A stretch of DNA of 42,140 bases from CAZIPN01 sp964541225 (GTDB lineage: Bacteria > Actinomycetota > Coriobacteriia > Anaerosomatales > JAAXUF01), in contig CAZIPN010000019.1 in NCBI GenBank assembly GCA_964541225.1, positions 1-42,140 on the forward strand, given 5' to 3'. Shown in pieces: positions 7,462 through 15,874 of this stretch. The position numbers were made by a program, and so were the translations under genes. Below the pieces are notes generated by a model. That model did not search any database. It saw only the letters and a program-made list of their open reading frames with translations, and had not been told where the DNA came from. The first letter of the stretch is position 1; each line of letters begins with the position of its first letter.

Positions 7462-8573
7462 GTCTTCGGCATTACGCCGTGATTGCCCTGGTAGGTGTCG
7501 TGGTGACGCTTGCGCTTACCCCATTGGTGCGGCGTCTCGCTCTTGCGCGCGGCCTGGTTGACTATCCCGGGGGACGCAAGGTGCACACAGAGCCCATTCC
7601 TCGACTGGGAGGGGTACCGATCTTCCTTGGCGTCATGGCCGCGGTGGGGCTTCAGGTCTTGGGGGAGCGCTACTTGAACTGGGGCGGCACGATCATGGGC
7701 GGCGGTACCGCAAGCGTGCGTATTCTCGGCGTCGTCATTGGGCTCACGGTGATCTTTCTGGTGGGGCTCATCGATGACGTGTGGACCCTTTCGCCAGGCT
7801 ACAAGTTCCTTGGGCAAGTCGTGGCGGCGGGTATCATTGTCGGCTCTGGTCTGCGAATCGAATATGTTGGCGATCCAGCGGGGGGCGGGCTCATCGCTTT
7901 GGGATTGCTCGCGTTTCCGGTCACGATGGTCTACATCGTCGGGTTCACGAACGTCATCAACCTCATCGACGGTCTCGATGGACTTGCGGCCGGAGTAAGC
8001 GCCATCGCAGCCGCGAGCCTGCTCGTGCTAGCGGCTCAGGGCAACCGGCTCGACGCCGCTACGTTCGCCGTGGCATTGATCGGCGCGTGCATTGGCTTCC
8101 TGCGCTACAACTTCAACCCAGCGTCGATCTTCATGGGGGATTCCGGTGCGCTGTTCTTGGGCTGCATGCTCGCGTCGATATCGCTCATGGGCGTGATGAA
8201 ATCGAGTGCCGCCATCGCGTTGGCTGTCCCGTTGCTCATCATCGGCGTTCCGATCTTTGACACCGCCTCGGCAATCGTTCGACGCATCATGCACAAGCGT
8301 CCGATCCAGGAGGCCGACAAGGGCCACATCCATCATCGTCTCTTGGGTCGCGGTTTCAATCAGCGGCAAACGGTGCTCATCATCTACGTGTGGTCGATCG
8401 CGCTGGCGCTGGGCGGGTACGCCGTGCGCTACACATCGGGGCTCATCAGGTCCTTGACGTTCCTCGTCTTGCTCGTGATCACGGGTTTCATGACGTACTG
8501 GCTTGGCCTGCTCGAGGTCGCTCATCGGGGTGACGGTTTCGAAGATGAGTCGGGGACAAGTCCGGAGCAATAG
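7458..8573 (+). CDS. tagO: Polyprenyl-phosphate GlcNAc-1-phosphate transferase (TagO/WecA family)
   Basis: This enzyme transfers a HexNAc-1-phosphate from UDP-sugar to undecaprenyl phosphate at the membrane, the first step of wall polysaccharide or teichoic acid synthesis. The 371-residue product has about 10-11 membrane helices and the superfamily motifs GLIDDVW (103-109), NLIDGLDGLAAGV (168-180), MGDSGALFLG (226-235) and HIHHRLL (290-296). The last motif is characteristic of the WecA/TagO/Rgp group rather than MraY. The GTG start overlaps the comEB stop (GTGA). It may prime the glycan made by the polysaccharide genes 10 kb downstream, which lack their own initiating enzyme. Confidence 0.92.
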   Translation: MSLRHYAVIALVGVVVTLALTPLVRRLALARGLVDYPGGRKVHTEPIPRLGGVPIFLGVMAAVGLQVLGERYLNWGGTIMGGGTASVRILGVVIGLTVIFLVGLIDDVWTLSPGYKFLGQVVAAGIIVGSGLRIEYVGDPAGGGLIALGLLAFPVTMVYIVGFTNVINLIDGLDGLAAGVSAIAAASLLVLAAQGNRLDAATFAVALIGACIGFLRYNFNPASIFMGDSGALFLGCMLASISLMGVMKSSAAIALAVPLLIIGVPIFDTASAIVRRIMHKRPIQEADKGHIHHRLLGRGFNQRQTVLIIYVWSIALALGGYAVRYTSGLIRSLTFLVLLVITGFMTYWLGLLEVAHRGDGFEDESGTSPEQ

Positions 8574-8636
8574 GCGAATGGCGGGGCGTCCGCTGCTGCA
8601 CCCCCGGGGTTACCTCCCTGGCATCACTTTGTCATA

Positions 8637-8665
8637 TTGCTGTGCCCAAAAGCTTCGTGTACGAT
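8637..8665 (+). promoter_or_regulatory. Probable atp operon promoter
   Basis: TTGCTG (8637-8642) and TACGAT (8660-8665) are separated by exactly 17 bases, matching sigma-A promoter geometry. The predicted start near 8672 leaves a leader of about 130-190 bases containing two hairpins before the atpI-like gene. Confidence 0.6.
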
Positions 8666-8680
8666 AGGCGCGCTTCTTCA

Positions 8681-8725
8681 GGCCCTCCCCGGGCCAGCAC
8701 CTCCCGGCACGCTTTCGAGGTGCTG
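8681..8725 (+). other. Two abutting hairpins in the atp operon leader
   Basis: GGCCC (8681-8685) pairs with GGGCC (8691-8695). CAGCACCTC (8695-8703) pairs perfectly with GAGGTGCTG (8717-8725) around a 13-base loop. They share base 8695, so they may compete at their junction. No U-tract follows the second stem. A role in leader stability or attenuation is possible but unproven. Confidence 0.5.
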
Positions 8726-8859
8726 CGTCGTCGCCACTGGCACGCACGTCGGCCGGAGCGGGGAGATCACCTGCACATCACGCATCGAAGGGGACGGCAC
8801 TGAGCATCTCGCTGCTCAATACCGGCGCTGCCGGCCTGTCGCCTCTCCCGGCCATAGCT

Positions 8860-9138
8860 TTGGGCTTGGTCTTGGGAGGGGTCCTCGTTCTCGTCTCCAA
8901 ATGGGCTTCTCGGCTCGTGACGCCCGCCAACCCTTGGCTGGGCATGGCCAAGGTCCTTGCGATCAACGTGTGGCTCTTGAGCATGGGGGCCGTGAGCGTT
9001 GCGGCGTTTTACGTGTGGGATCACCCGATGCTCGAATGGTTCGGTGTCTCGCTCGCGGTCGGGTTCGTGGGCGTTGCGAGCATCGAGCTGGTGCGCTTTG
9101 GTGTCGGCCCGATGATTCATGTGCCGAGAGAGAGGTAG
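8860..9138 (+). CDS. atpI: AtpI-like small membrane protein of the ATP synthase operon
   Basis: This small membrane protein (92 residues from TTG 8860) sits just before atpB, where atpI normally lies. AtpI is thought to help assemble the c-ring or membrane sector. Three hydrophobic segments are seen: the N-terminus, AKVLAINVWLLSMGAVSVAA, and GVSLAVGFVGVASIELV. Sequence similarity in this family is low, so the call rests on position, size and topology. No ATG or GTG start is available. A CTG at 8800 with GAAGGGG 6 bases upstream would add 20 residues and complete the first membrane helix, so the true start may be 8800. Confidence 0.65.
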   Translation: MGLVLGGVLVLVSKWASRLVTPANPWLGMAKVLAINVWLLSMGAVSVAAFYVWDHPMLEWFGVSLAVGFVGVASIELVRFGVGPMIHVPRER

Positions 9139-9147
9139 GAGTTCACG

Positions 9148-9933
9148 GTGGATCCGATCGGTCGCGGAGTAGAAGAGCTTCTTCACGAGCTGAGCGTCAT
9201 GTCCGTCAACGGACATCCGGTTGCGCCTCTCGGCGGGCCGTTCGTGATCACGAACTACATGTTCTGGCTGCTCGTGTCTCTTGTCGTCACGGTCGTGTTC
9301 TTCATGGTTGCCGCGCGCAAAGCCTCTCTGGTTCCGAAAGGGATCGCCAACGTCGCCGAGGCGGCTGTTGAGTTCGTTCGCGATGGCATCTGCATTGACG
9401 TGATGGGTCCCGAGGGCAAGAGGTATTTCCCGTTTGTGGCCACGACCTTCTTCTTCGTCCTGTTCAACAACGTGATCGGACTCATCCCCGGAGCCAAGGC
9501 CGGAACCGGCACGATGAGCACGACCGTGACGTGGGCGGTCATGGTGTTCGTCGTCTACAACTACATCGGCATTGCGAAGCACGGGTTTCTCGGCTACATG
9601 AAGAGCTTCGCGCCTTCGGGCAAGGTTCCGTTCGTCCTGAAGGTCTACGTCTGGATCCTTGAGGTGATCAGCCACCTGATCCGACCGCTGACGCTGTCGG
9701 TTCGTCTGTTTGCCAACATGTATGCCGGTCACGTCACCCTCGGCGTGTTCGCGCTGTTTGTTGTCTTGCTCGGAGAGGCTGCCGGTGCTGCGAAGGTGGC
9801 TGCTGTGCTGCCCCTGGCCGTCCAGATCGTGATGTACGCGTTCGAGGTCTTCGTAGCGTTTATCCAAGCATATGTGTTCGCCATTCTCACGGCCGTCTAC
9901 ATCGGTGGTGCTATTCACGCCGGAGAACACTAG
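9148..9933 (+). CDS. atpB: F0F1 ATP synthase subunit a
   Basis: Subunit a forms the ion half-channels beside the c-ring. The 261-residue multi-helix protein contains the essential arginine Arg186 in LTLSVRLFANMYAGH, preceded by SHLIRP, both characteristic of AtpB. The FNNVIGLIPG segment (106-115) also fits. The GTG start at 9148 has AGGAG overlapping the preceding stop codon. It is followed by a 76-base gap with a hairpin before atpE. Confidence 0.96.
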   Translation: MDPIGRGVEELLHELSVMSVNGHPVAPLGGPFVITNYMFWLLVSLVVTVVFFMVAARKASLVPKGIANVAEAAVEFVRDGICIDVMGPEGKRYFPFVATTFFFVLFNNVIGLIPGAKAGTGTMSTTVTWAVMVFVVYNYIGIAKHGFLGYMKSFAPSGKVPFVLKVYVWILEVISHLIRPLTLSVRLFANMYAGHVTLGVFALFVVLLGEAAGAAKVAAVLPLAVQIVMYAFEVFVAFIQAYVFAILTAVYIGGAIHAGEH

Positions 9934-9956
9934 GGTTTGACCGTCGGCTTGTCCGG

Positions 9957-9973
9957 CGTTGTGTGTCACAACG
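9957..9973 (+). other. Intercistronic hairpin upstream of atpE
   Basis: CGTTGTG (9957-9963) pairs perfectly with CACAACG (9967-9973) around a TGT loop. It lies in the 76-base gap before atpE, the widest gap in the operon. It could protect the downstream message or aid high expression of subunit c. Confidence 0.5.
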
Positions 9974-10009
9974 AGAACGTGCTGGGTTCGTCTGTTCAGA
10001 GGAGGAGAA

Positions 10010-10228
10010 GTGACAGGTTCACTGAGTGTTTTGGGTGCCGGTCTCGCGTTCGGTCTTGGTGCAATCGGCCCAGGCCTGGGAATCGGCTTGATCGCGGGTA
10101 AGACCGTCGAGGCCATGGCGCGTCAGCCCGAGATGGCTGGCCGTCTTCAGACGACGATGTTCCTGGGTATCGCGTTTACCGAGGCCCTCGCGCTGATCGG
10201 TTTCGTCCTCGCCTTCGTCTTGAAGTAG
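10010..10228 (+). CDS. atpE: F0F1 ATP synthase subunit c
   Basis: Subunit c forms the rotating ring. The 72-residue hairpin protein has helix 1 with the glycine-rich stretch GAIGPGLGIGLIAG (17-30), a polar loop with RQP (38-40), and helix 2 with the ion-binding carboxylate Glu58 (GIAFTEALALIG). Na+-binding c-subunits have Gln in helix 1 and Ser/Thr after the Glu; here these are Ile25 and Ala59, so proton coupling is predicted. The frame is open to 9959, but GTG 10010 follows AGGAGGAG directly and gives the normal length. Confidence 0.96.
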   Translation: MTGSLSVLGAGLAFGLGAIGPGLGIGLIAGKTVEAMARQPEMAGRLQTTMFLGIAFTEALALIGFVLAFVLK

Positions 10229-10271
10229 CAAGCAACCCGTCAAGAGTTCGAAGGGAGGAGGTGGAGCCGTC

Positions 10272-10772
10272 ATGGAAACGATTCTGCCCAAGGGACCTGA
10301 GGTCATCGTTTCACTGATCTCATTCCTCGTGCTATTCACCATTCTGTGGAAATTCGCTCTGCCGCCCATCACGGGGATGCTCGAGAAGCGTGCCGAGACC
10401 ATCCGCGAGGGCTTGGAGCGTGCCGAATCGGCGAGGATCGAAGCCGAGCGTCTGCTCGAGGAGTACAAGCAGACCATGGCCGAGGCCCGCAAAGAGGCCG
10501 GCGCGATTCTTCGGCAGGCCAAACAGGCAGCCGAGGCGAGCCGTGCCGAAGCGGCAGCCGCCACGCAGCTCGAGATCGACAGCATGATCGCCAAAGCGCG
10601 TGAGTCGATCGAGGGCGAGCGTCGGGCTGCGGTTGCGTCGCTGCAGGAGTCTGTGGCCGATCTCACGATCGCCGTTGCTGGCCGAGTCATCGGTTCGGAG
10701 CTAAGCAAGGAAGACCACCTGGAAGTCATTGAGAAGTACGTCAGTGAGGCGGGCGGCCTGAATGCGAACTAG
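10272..10772 (+). CDS. atpF: F0F1 ATP synthase subunit b
   Basis: Subunit b is the peripheral stalk linking F0 to F1. The 166-residue product has one N-terminal membrane helix (about residues 10-30), then a long charged Ala/Glu/Arg-rich coiled coil. The LPPITGMLEKRAETI-like segment after the helix is typical of AtpF. A strong GGGAGGAGG site precedes the ATG. Its last 11 bases overlap atpH, indicating translational coupling. Only one b-type gene is present, so the stalk is a b2 homodimer. Confidence 0.95.
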   Translation: METILPKGPEVIVSLISFLVLFTILWKFALPPITGMLEKRAETIREGLERAESARIEAERLLEEYKQTMAEARKEAGAILRQAKQAAEASRAEAAAATQLEIDSMIAKARESIEGERRAAVASLQESVADLTIAVAGRVIGSELSKEDHLEVIEKYVSEAGGLNAN

Positions 10773-11331
10773 CCGCGCACTCGCTAAGCAGATCGTCTCG
10801 ACATACGGCGAGGTGCTCTACGCCGCCGTCGCGTCAAGCGATGAGGTGGACTCCGTGTCGGTGCAACTCGATGGCGTTCTGCGGCTCTTTCGCAGCAGCT
10901 CCTCTCTGCGAGATACGCTGCTGGACGATTCGATCGATATGGCGAGCCGAGCCGACATCGTTCGCTCCGTGTGCGCTGGACTGCATCCCGCACTTGTTGA
11001 GGTGATGGTGGTCATGGCCGAACGCGGCAATATCGATCTGCTTTCGAGTGTGGTCGATGAGTACGCGGCAATCGCCGAGAAGAGCCGGGGAGTGGTGGCG
11101 GTCGATGTGACTACCGCTGTTGAGCTCACCGACTCACTTCGTAGCTCGATTACGAAGAAGCTTGCCGCCGAGATGGGCACGGGCGTGGTCCTTCGCGAGA
11201 AGGTCGACCCCTCGATTCTTGGCGGAGTCATCATCAATGCGCACGGCCGCCGCATCGACGCGAGCATTGCCTCGCAGCTCGAAGCCGCACGCACCGTGCT
11301 TTCGACCGCGTCATCAGGAGGTGAAGCGTAA
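10762..11331 (+). CDS. atpH: F0F1 ATP synthase subunit delta
   Basis: Subunit delta (OSCP homologue) joins the b stalk to the top of the alpha3beta3 head. The 189-residue length, the N-terminal helical domain, and the C-terminal segment around VDPSILGGVIINAHGRRIDAS (split here: VDPSILGGVIIN then GRRIDAS), with the ILGG motif typical of delta, support the call. It overlaps atpF by 11 bases. Its TAA shares one base with the atpA ATG (TAATG), a tight coupling arrangement. Confidence 0.94.
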   Translation: MRTSRALAKQIVSTYGEVLYAAVASSDEVDSVSVQLDGVLRLFRSSSSLRDTLLDDSIDMASRADIVRSVCAGLHPALVEVMVVMAERGNIDLLSSVVDEYAAIAEKSRGVVAVDVTTAVELTDSLRSSITKKLAAEMGTGVVLREKVDPSILGGVIINAHGRRIDASIASQLEAARTVLSTASSGGEA

Positions 11332-12926
11332 TGGCGGAAATCACCGCCAGCAATATCGATGCGGTCCTGCGCTCCCAGCTGGACGCGATCAGTACGAGCG
11401 TCGAGGCTCGTGAGGTTGGCACGGTGGCAGAGGTTGGCGACGGTATCGCCCGAGTTGAGGGCCTGCGGGGCTGCATGGCCGGAGAGCTTCTCGAGTTTGA
11501 GGCTTCCGACGGTTCAACTGTCATGGGCATGGCGCTCAACCTTGACGAGCGCGAAGTCGGCGCCGTTCTCCTCGGCGACTTCGTCAAGATCAAGGAAAAC
11601 GACACCGTCAAGACGACCGGCCGCATCGTGGCCGTTCCCGCCGGCAAGGGCTTCTTGGGCCGCATCGTCGGTCCGCTCGGCAATCCGCTGGACGGCAAAG
11701 GCCCGATTCAGGCGGACGGCTACCGCAATGTTGAGCACAAGGCCGTCGGCGTCGTTGAGCGCCAGCACGTCCACGAGCCGATGCAGACCGGCATCATGGC
11801 TGTCGACTCGATGATCCCTATCGGACGTGGTCAGCGCGAGCTGATCATTGGCGACCGCCAGACCGGCAAGACGGCTATTGCGATCGACACGATCATCAAC
11901 CAGAAGGGCAAGGGCGTCATCTGCGTCTACGTTGCGGTCGGGCAGAAGGCCTCGACCGTGGCTGCCGTCGTCCAGACCCTGGAGCAGTACGGCGCGCTGG
12001 AGTACACGATCATCGTGTCTGCGGCCGCATCGGACTCCGCTCCGCTGCAGTACATCGCGCCGATGTCTGGAGCCGCTCTCGCCGAGTACTTCATGTACAC
12101 CGGCGAAAACGGCCAGCCCGCGGGCAAGGACAACCCAGGTCATGCGACACTCATCATCTACGACGACCTGTCCAAGCAGGCTGTTGCCTATCGGCAGATG
12201 TCGCTGACCCTGCGCCGCCCGCCAGGGCGAGAGGCATATCCCGGCGATGTCTTCTACCTGCACAGCCGCCTGCTTGAGCGTGCCGTCAAGATGAACGACG
12301 AGTTGGGCGCGGGTTCCATGACCGCTCTGCCGGTCATCGAGACCCAGGCTGGTGACGTGTCGGCCTACATTCCGACGAACGTCATCTCCATCACCGACGG
12401 GCAGATCTTCTTGCAGACCGACCTCTTCTACAAAGGTGTTCGCCCCGCCATCAACGTTGGCATCTCGGTGTCGCGTGTCGGTGGTGACGCGCAGATCAAA
12501 GCGATGAAGCAGGTCGCCGGTACGCTGCGCCTCGACCTCGCTGCGTACCGCTCGCTCGAGGCGTTCGCCCAGTTCGGCTCCGATCTCGACAAGGCCACGC
12601 AAAACCAGCTCAACCGTGGTGCTCGCATGGTCGAGTTGCTCAAGCAAGGACGCTTCGTCCCGATGCCAGTCGAGAACCAGGTCATCGCGATCTTCGCGGG
12701 CAGCAAGGGCTTCGTCGACGATCTGCCGGTCGACCAGGTGCTGGCGTTTAGGGATGGGGCGATCGACTACGTGCAGGGCTCTCACCCTGAGATCGCCAAG
12801 GCGATCGTGGAGGAGAAGAAGCTATCCGACGAAACATCAGAAGCGCTCTCCGCCGCACTTGAGCAGTTCAAGGGCATCTTCCTCGTCGAACACGCAGACG
12901 CCGCCGTCGCGGCCGCAGGCGAGTAG
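11331..12926 (+). CDS. atpA: F0F1 ATP synthase subunit alpha
   Basis: Subunit alpha forms the regulatory nucleotide sites and supplies the arginine finger to the beta catalytic sites. The 531-residue product has the P-loop GDRQTGKT at 174-181. Further on it has the ATP synthase signature region with PAINVGISVSRVGGDAQ, where the SR arginine is the finger. Length is slightly above the usual 500-515 because of an acidic C-terminal tail. GGAGGTG precedes the ATG, which overlaps the atpH stop by one base. Confidence 0.98.
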   Translation: MAEITASNIDAVLRSQLDAISTSVEAREVGTVAEVGDGIARVEGLRGCMAGELLEFEASDGSTVMGMALNLDEREVGAVLLGDFVKIKENDTVKTTGRIVAVPAGKGFLGRIVGPLGNPLDGKGPIQADGYRNVEHKAVGVVERQHVHEPMQTGIMAVDSMIPIGRGQRELIIGDRQTGKTAIAIDTIINQKGKGVICVYVAVGQKASTVAAVVQTLEQYGALEYTIIVSAAASDSAPLQYIAPMSGAALAEYFMYTGENGQPAGKDNPGHATLIIYDDLSKQAVAYRQMSLTLRRPPGREAYPGDVFYLHSRLLERAVKMNDELGAGSMTALPVIETQAGDVSAYIPTNVISITDGQIFLQTDLFYKGVRPAINVGISVSRVGGDAQIKAMKQVAGTLRLDLAAYRSLEAFAQFGSDLDKATQNQLNRGARMVELLKQGRFVPMPVENQVIAIFAGSKGFVDDLPVDQVLAFRDGAIDYVQGSHPEIAKAIVEEKKLSDETSEALSAALEQFKGIFLVEHADAAVAAAGE

Positions 12927-12937
12927 GGGCGGGGCAC

Positions 12938-13834
12938 ATGGCGACTCTGCGCGACATCAAGAAGCGGATCGGCAGCGTGCAATCCACGCGCCAGATCACG
13001 CGCACCATGGAGATGGTCGCGACGGCCAAGCTCAAGCGAGCTCAGACTCGCATCGAGAACGGCCGGCCGTACGCCCTGTCGATCGCCGAGGTTCTCGGCA
13101 ACGTCGTTCGCTTCGTTGGGGATGCACACCACCCGCTGCTTGAGGTTCGTGAGGATCGCAAGCGTGTATGCGTAGTCTGCATCGTCTCCGATCGCGGGTT
13201 CGCCGGGGCGTTTAATAGCAACATCATTCGCATGACAGAGCGTACCCTCAGCGAGTTCAGTGGTGGAGGAGCTGAGGTCGAGCTGATCACGACCGGCAAG
13301 AAGGCTCTCGGCTACTTCCGCTATCGAGGAATCGAGCCGACTATCTCAATCGTTGGGCGTTCCGACGCTCCGCCGTATGCCGATGCTCGCATGATCGCGC
13401 AGCACGTCATGCGCGGGTACGAGAGTGGCGATATCGACGCCGTGTATGTGATGTTCAACCGCTTCAAGAATATCGCCGAGCAGGTTCCAGAAACGCACCA
13501 GCTTCTGCCCATCGAGCAGTCAGCGCTTGAGCAGGCAGAAGCCGATGTTGAGGCGCGCGGGCTCAATCCCGCATACCTGTTTGAGCCCTCAAGCGAGGCG
13601 GTGCTTGCGCAATTGCTGCCGAACTACGTTGAGGCGCTCATCTACCGCTCGCTGCTGGAGTCCGCCGCAGCCGAGCAGGCCGCGAGGCGCACGGCCATGA
13701 AATCTGCGACGGACAATGCGTCTGACATGATCACGACGCTGACGCGCAGCTACAACCGCGCGCGCCAAGACGCGATCTCCACCGAGATTGCCGAGATTGT
13801 CGGCGGTGCGGCGGCGCAGGAGGATCAGGGTTAG
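12938..13834 (+). CDS. atpG: F0F1 ATP synthase subunit gamma
   Basis: Gamma is the central rotor shaft. The 298-residue protein starts with the conserved DIKKRIGSVQSTRQITRTME segment, has SDRGFAGAFNSN in its Rossmann-like domain, and ends with the C-terminal helix containing ARRTAMKSATDNA and YNRARQDAIS..EI, which inserts into the head. Length is normal. It starts 11 bases after atpA and its TAG directly abuts the atpD ATG. Confidence 0.96.
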   Translation: MATLRDIKKRIGSVQSTRQITRTMEMVATAKLKRAQTRIENGRPYALSIAEVLGNVVRFVGDAHHPLLEVREDRKRVCVVCIVSDRGFAGAFNSNIIRMTERTLSEFSGGGAEVELITTGKKALGYFRYRGIEPTISIVGRSDAPPYADARMIAQHVMRGYESGDIDAVYVMFNRFKNIAEQVPETHQLLPIEQSALEQAEADVEARGLNPAYLFEPSSEAVLAQLLPNYVEALIYRSLLESAAAEQAARRTAMKSATDNASDMITTLTRSYNRARQDAISTEIAEIVGGAAAQEDQG

Positions 13835-15265
13835 ATGGCTGCTACAGAGAAGGATTCCGCTATGAACGTTGGACGCATCATCCGCGTCGTAGGCCCGGTC
13901 ATTGACGTCGAGTTCCCCGCCGACGCGATGCCCGGTATCTACAACGCACTCACGATCCAAGGCACAACGGAGATGGGCCCCATCGACTTGGTGCTTGAGG
14001 TCGAGCAGCATCTTGAGGGCGGGGTCGTGCGCGCCGTCTCGATGGACTCCACCGATGGCGTCACTCGTGGCATGGAGGTCGTGGATACCGGCGCTCCGAT
14101 GCAGATGCCCGTCGGTCCAGAGACTCTCGGGCACATCTGGAACGTCGTCGGCAAGAACATCGATGGTGATGCGGTGACGGTCAAGCAGACCTACCCGATT
14201 CACCGCTCTGCGCCGAAGTACGACGAGCTGGAGCCCAAGACCGAGATCTTCGAGACGGGCATCAAAGTCGTCGATCTGCTCGAGCCCTACATCAAGGGCG
14301 GCAAGACGGGTCTGTTCGGCGGTGCGGGTGTCGGCAAGACGGTCATCATCATGGAGCTCATCAACAACCTCGCCATGGCACATGGTGGCACGTCAGTGTT
14401 CACCGGCGTGGGCGAGCGCACCCGTGAGGGCACTGACCTCTGGAACGAGATGAAGGAGTCAGGCGTCATCGAGAAGACCGTGCTCGTGTACGGTCAGATG
14501 AACGAGCCTCCAGGAGCGCGTCTTCGCGTTGGTCTCGCCGGTCTGACCGCGTGTGAGTACTTCCGCGATCAAGGCCAGGACGTTCTCCTCTTCATCGACA
14601 ACATCTTCCGCTTCACGCAGGCGGGTTCTGAGGTCTCCGCGCTTCTCGGCCGCATGCCTTCAGCGGTTGGATACCAGCCGACGCTGGCCACGGAGATGGG
14701 CGATCTGCAGGAGCGCATCACGTCGACGAAGACCGGCTCGATCACGTCGGTGCAGGCCATCTACGTCCCGGCCGACGACTTGACCGACCCGGCGCCAGCC
14801 ACGGCCTTCACCCACCTCGACGCGACGACGGTTCTCTCGCGTAGCATCTCCGAGCTGGGGATCTACCCGGCCGTCGATCCGTTGGCCTCGACATCGCGCG
14901 CGCTTGATCCATCGGTGGTCGGTCAGGAGCACTACGACTGCGCGCGTCGTGTGCAGCAGATCCTGCAGCGCTACGCTGACCTGCAGGACATCATCGCCAT
15001 CCTTGGCATGGATGAGCTTTCCGAGGAGGACAAGCTCACTGTTGCCCGCGCTCGCAAGATGCAGCAGTTCCTGTCGCAGCCATTCTTCGTGGCGTCGCAG
15101 TTCACGGGCATGGACGGCAAGTACGTCAAGCTCGAGGACACGATCAAGGGCTTCAACATGATCGCCGATGGCGAGTGCGACGACATTCCCGAGCAGGCAT
15201 TCCGCTACGTGGGTGCCATCGAGGAAGCCATCGAGAAGGCGGCTTCCATGGCAGCGACGGCATAG
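13835..15265 (+). CDS. atpD: F0F1 ATP synthase subunit beta
   Basis: Beta carries the catalytic sites. The 476-residue product has the P-loop GGAGVGKT at 162-169, GERTREG, the Walker B strand LLFIDNIFRF, and the DELSEED lever motif near residue 393. ATG 13835 immediately follows the atpG stop and has GGAGGA about 9 bases upstream. A second in-frame ATG at 13862 (MNVGRIIRVVG) matches the usual family start and could be used instead; the extra nine residues are polar. Confidence 0.98.
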   Translation: MAATEKDSAMNVGRIIRVVGPVIDVEFPADAMPGIYNALTIQGTTEMGPIDLVLEVEQHLEGGVVRAVSMDSTDGVTRGMEVVDTGAPMQMPVGPETLGHIWNVVGKNIDGDAVTVKQTYPIHRSAPKYDELEPKTEIFETGIKVVDLLEPYIKGGKTGLFGGAGVGKTVIIMELINNLAMAHGGTSVFTGVGERTREGTDLWNEMKESGVIEKTVLVYGQMNEPPGARLRVGLAGLTACEYFRDQGQDVLLFIDNIFRFTQAGSEVSALLGRMPSAVGYQPTLATEMGDLQERITSTKTGSITSVQAIYVPADDLTDPAPATAFTHLDATTVLSRSISELGIYPAVDPLASTSRALDPSVVGQEHYDCARRVQQILQRYADLQDIIAILGMDELSEEDKLTVARARKMQQFLSQPFFVASQFTGMDGKYVKLEDTIKGFNMIADGECDDIPEQAFRYVGAIEEAIEKAASMAATA

Positions 15266-15278
15266 GGGAGCACAGGTC

Positions 15279-15704
15279 ATGGCGCACACGCTCCTGGCAG
15301 AGATCGTCACACCCGAGGCGATCTTGTACACGAACGAGGTCCAGATGGTCGTCGCCACGACCACCTCTGGCGAGATCGGCATCTTGCCGCTTCACGCGCC
15401 CATAGTCTCGACGCTTGCCGCTGGCGAGGTTCGCCTGCAGTACGGCGACACTGCATCGGACTGGGAGTACTTCTCAGTGTCCGGCGGCTACCTGCAAGTC
15501 CACGAGGACAAGGTCATCGTTCTTGCCGACAATGCAGTGCAGGTCTCCCAGATCGACTCGGCGCGCGCACGGGAGTCGGCGGAGCTCATCGAGACACGGC
15601 TCGCCGAGCTGCCCGAGGACGCCGAGGATCAGCGCGACGAGATGATTCGCGACCTGGACTGGGCAAAGACCCAACTGCGAATCGCCGAGAAGCGCGGCAA
15701 GTAG
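15279..15704 (+). CDS. atpC: F0F1 ATP synthase subunit epsilon
   Basis: Epsilon couples rotor to c-ring and can inhibit ATP hydrolysis. The 141-residue product has the N-terminal beta-sandwich with GEIGILPLHAPIV and GGYLQV, followed by a C-terminal helical hairpin. Both domains are present, so an inhibitory function is possible. The frame is open to 15168, inside atpD, but ATG 15279 lies 13 bases after the atpD stop, follows GGGGAG and gives the family length. A strong terminator follows. Confidence 0.95.
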   Translation: MAHTLLAEIVTPEAILYTNEVQMVVATTTSGEIGILPLHAPIVSTLAAGEVRLQYGDTASDWEYFSVSGGYLQVHEDKVIVLADNAVQVSQIDSARARESAELIETRLAELPEDAEDQRDEMIRDLDWAKTQLRIAEKRGK

Positions 15705-15726
15705 CGCGCACAACACCGGTGAATGA

Positions 15727-15772
15727 GGGGGCGGGCCCGAGCTTGACGGGCTCGCCCCCGGTTCGCTTTCTA
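15727..15772 (+). terminator. Terminator of the atp operon
   Basis: A 13-bp GC-rich stem with one G-U pair, GGGGGCGGGCCCG (15727-15739) with CGGGCTCGCCCCC (15747-15759), encloses a 7-base loop and is followed by the T-rich GGTTCGCTTTCT. It lies 22 bases past the atpC stop. Confidence 0.85.
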
Positions 15773-15861
15773 GTGGCAAAGCGCACCGGGCCGCGCCACG
15801 ACGGCTCAAGGGCAAGGTCACGCGCTGATGACGCCGCCGACGTTTCACACGAAGGGTGCTG

Positions 15862-15867
15862 TATTCT
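15862..15867 (+). promoter_or_regulatory. -10 box placed to give a near-leaderless murA transcript
   Basis: TATTCT ends 7 bases before the murA ATG at 15875, so the predicted transcript start is at 15874-15875. No Shine-Dalgarno sequence is present in the proper position, which fits leaderless initiation. A -35 hexamer is not evident. Confidence 0.45.
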
Positions 15868-15874
15868 GACTCAC

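Noticed and set aside
8637..9371. 244-codon plus-strand frame
   Set aside because: Overlaps the atp promoter, leader and atpI/atpB in another frame; Arg/Ser/Cys-rich composition shows it is not a gene.
8767..10116. 449-codon open frame on the minus strand across the atp genes
   Set aside because: It is antisense to clear atpI-like, atpB and atpE genes, is rich in His/Arg/Asp/Glu with no domain, and is a shadow of GC-rich codon use.
11514..12785. 423-codon open frame on the minus strand
   Set aside because: Lies within atpA in the opposite strand and has no recognisable motif.
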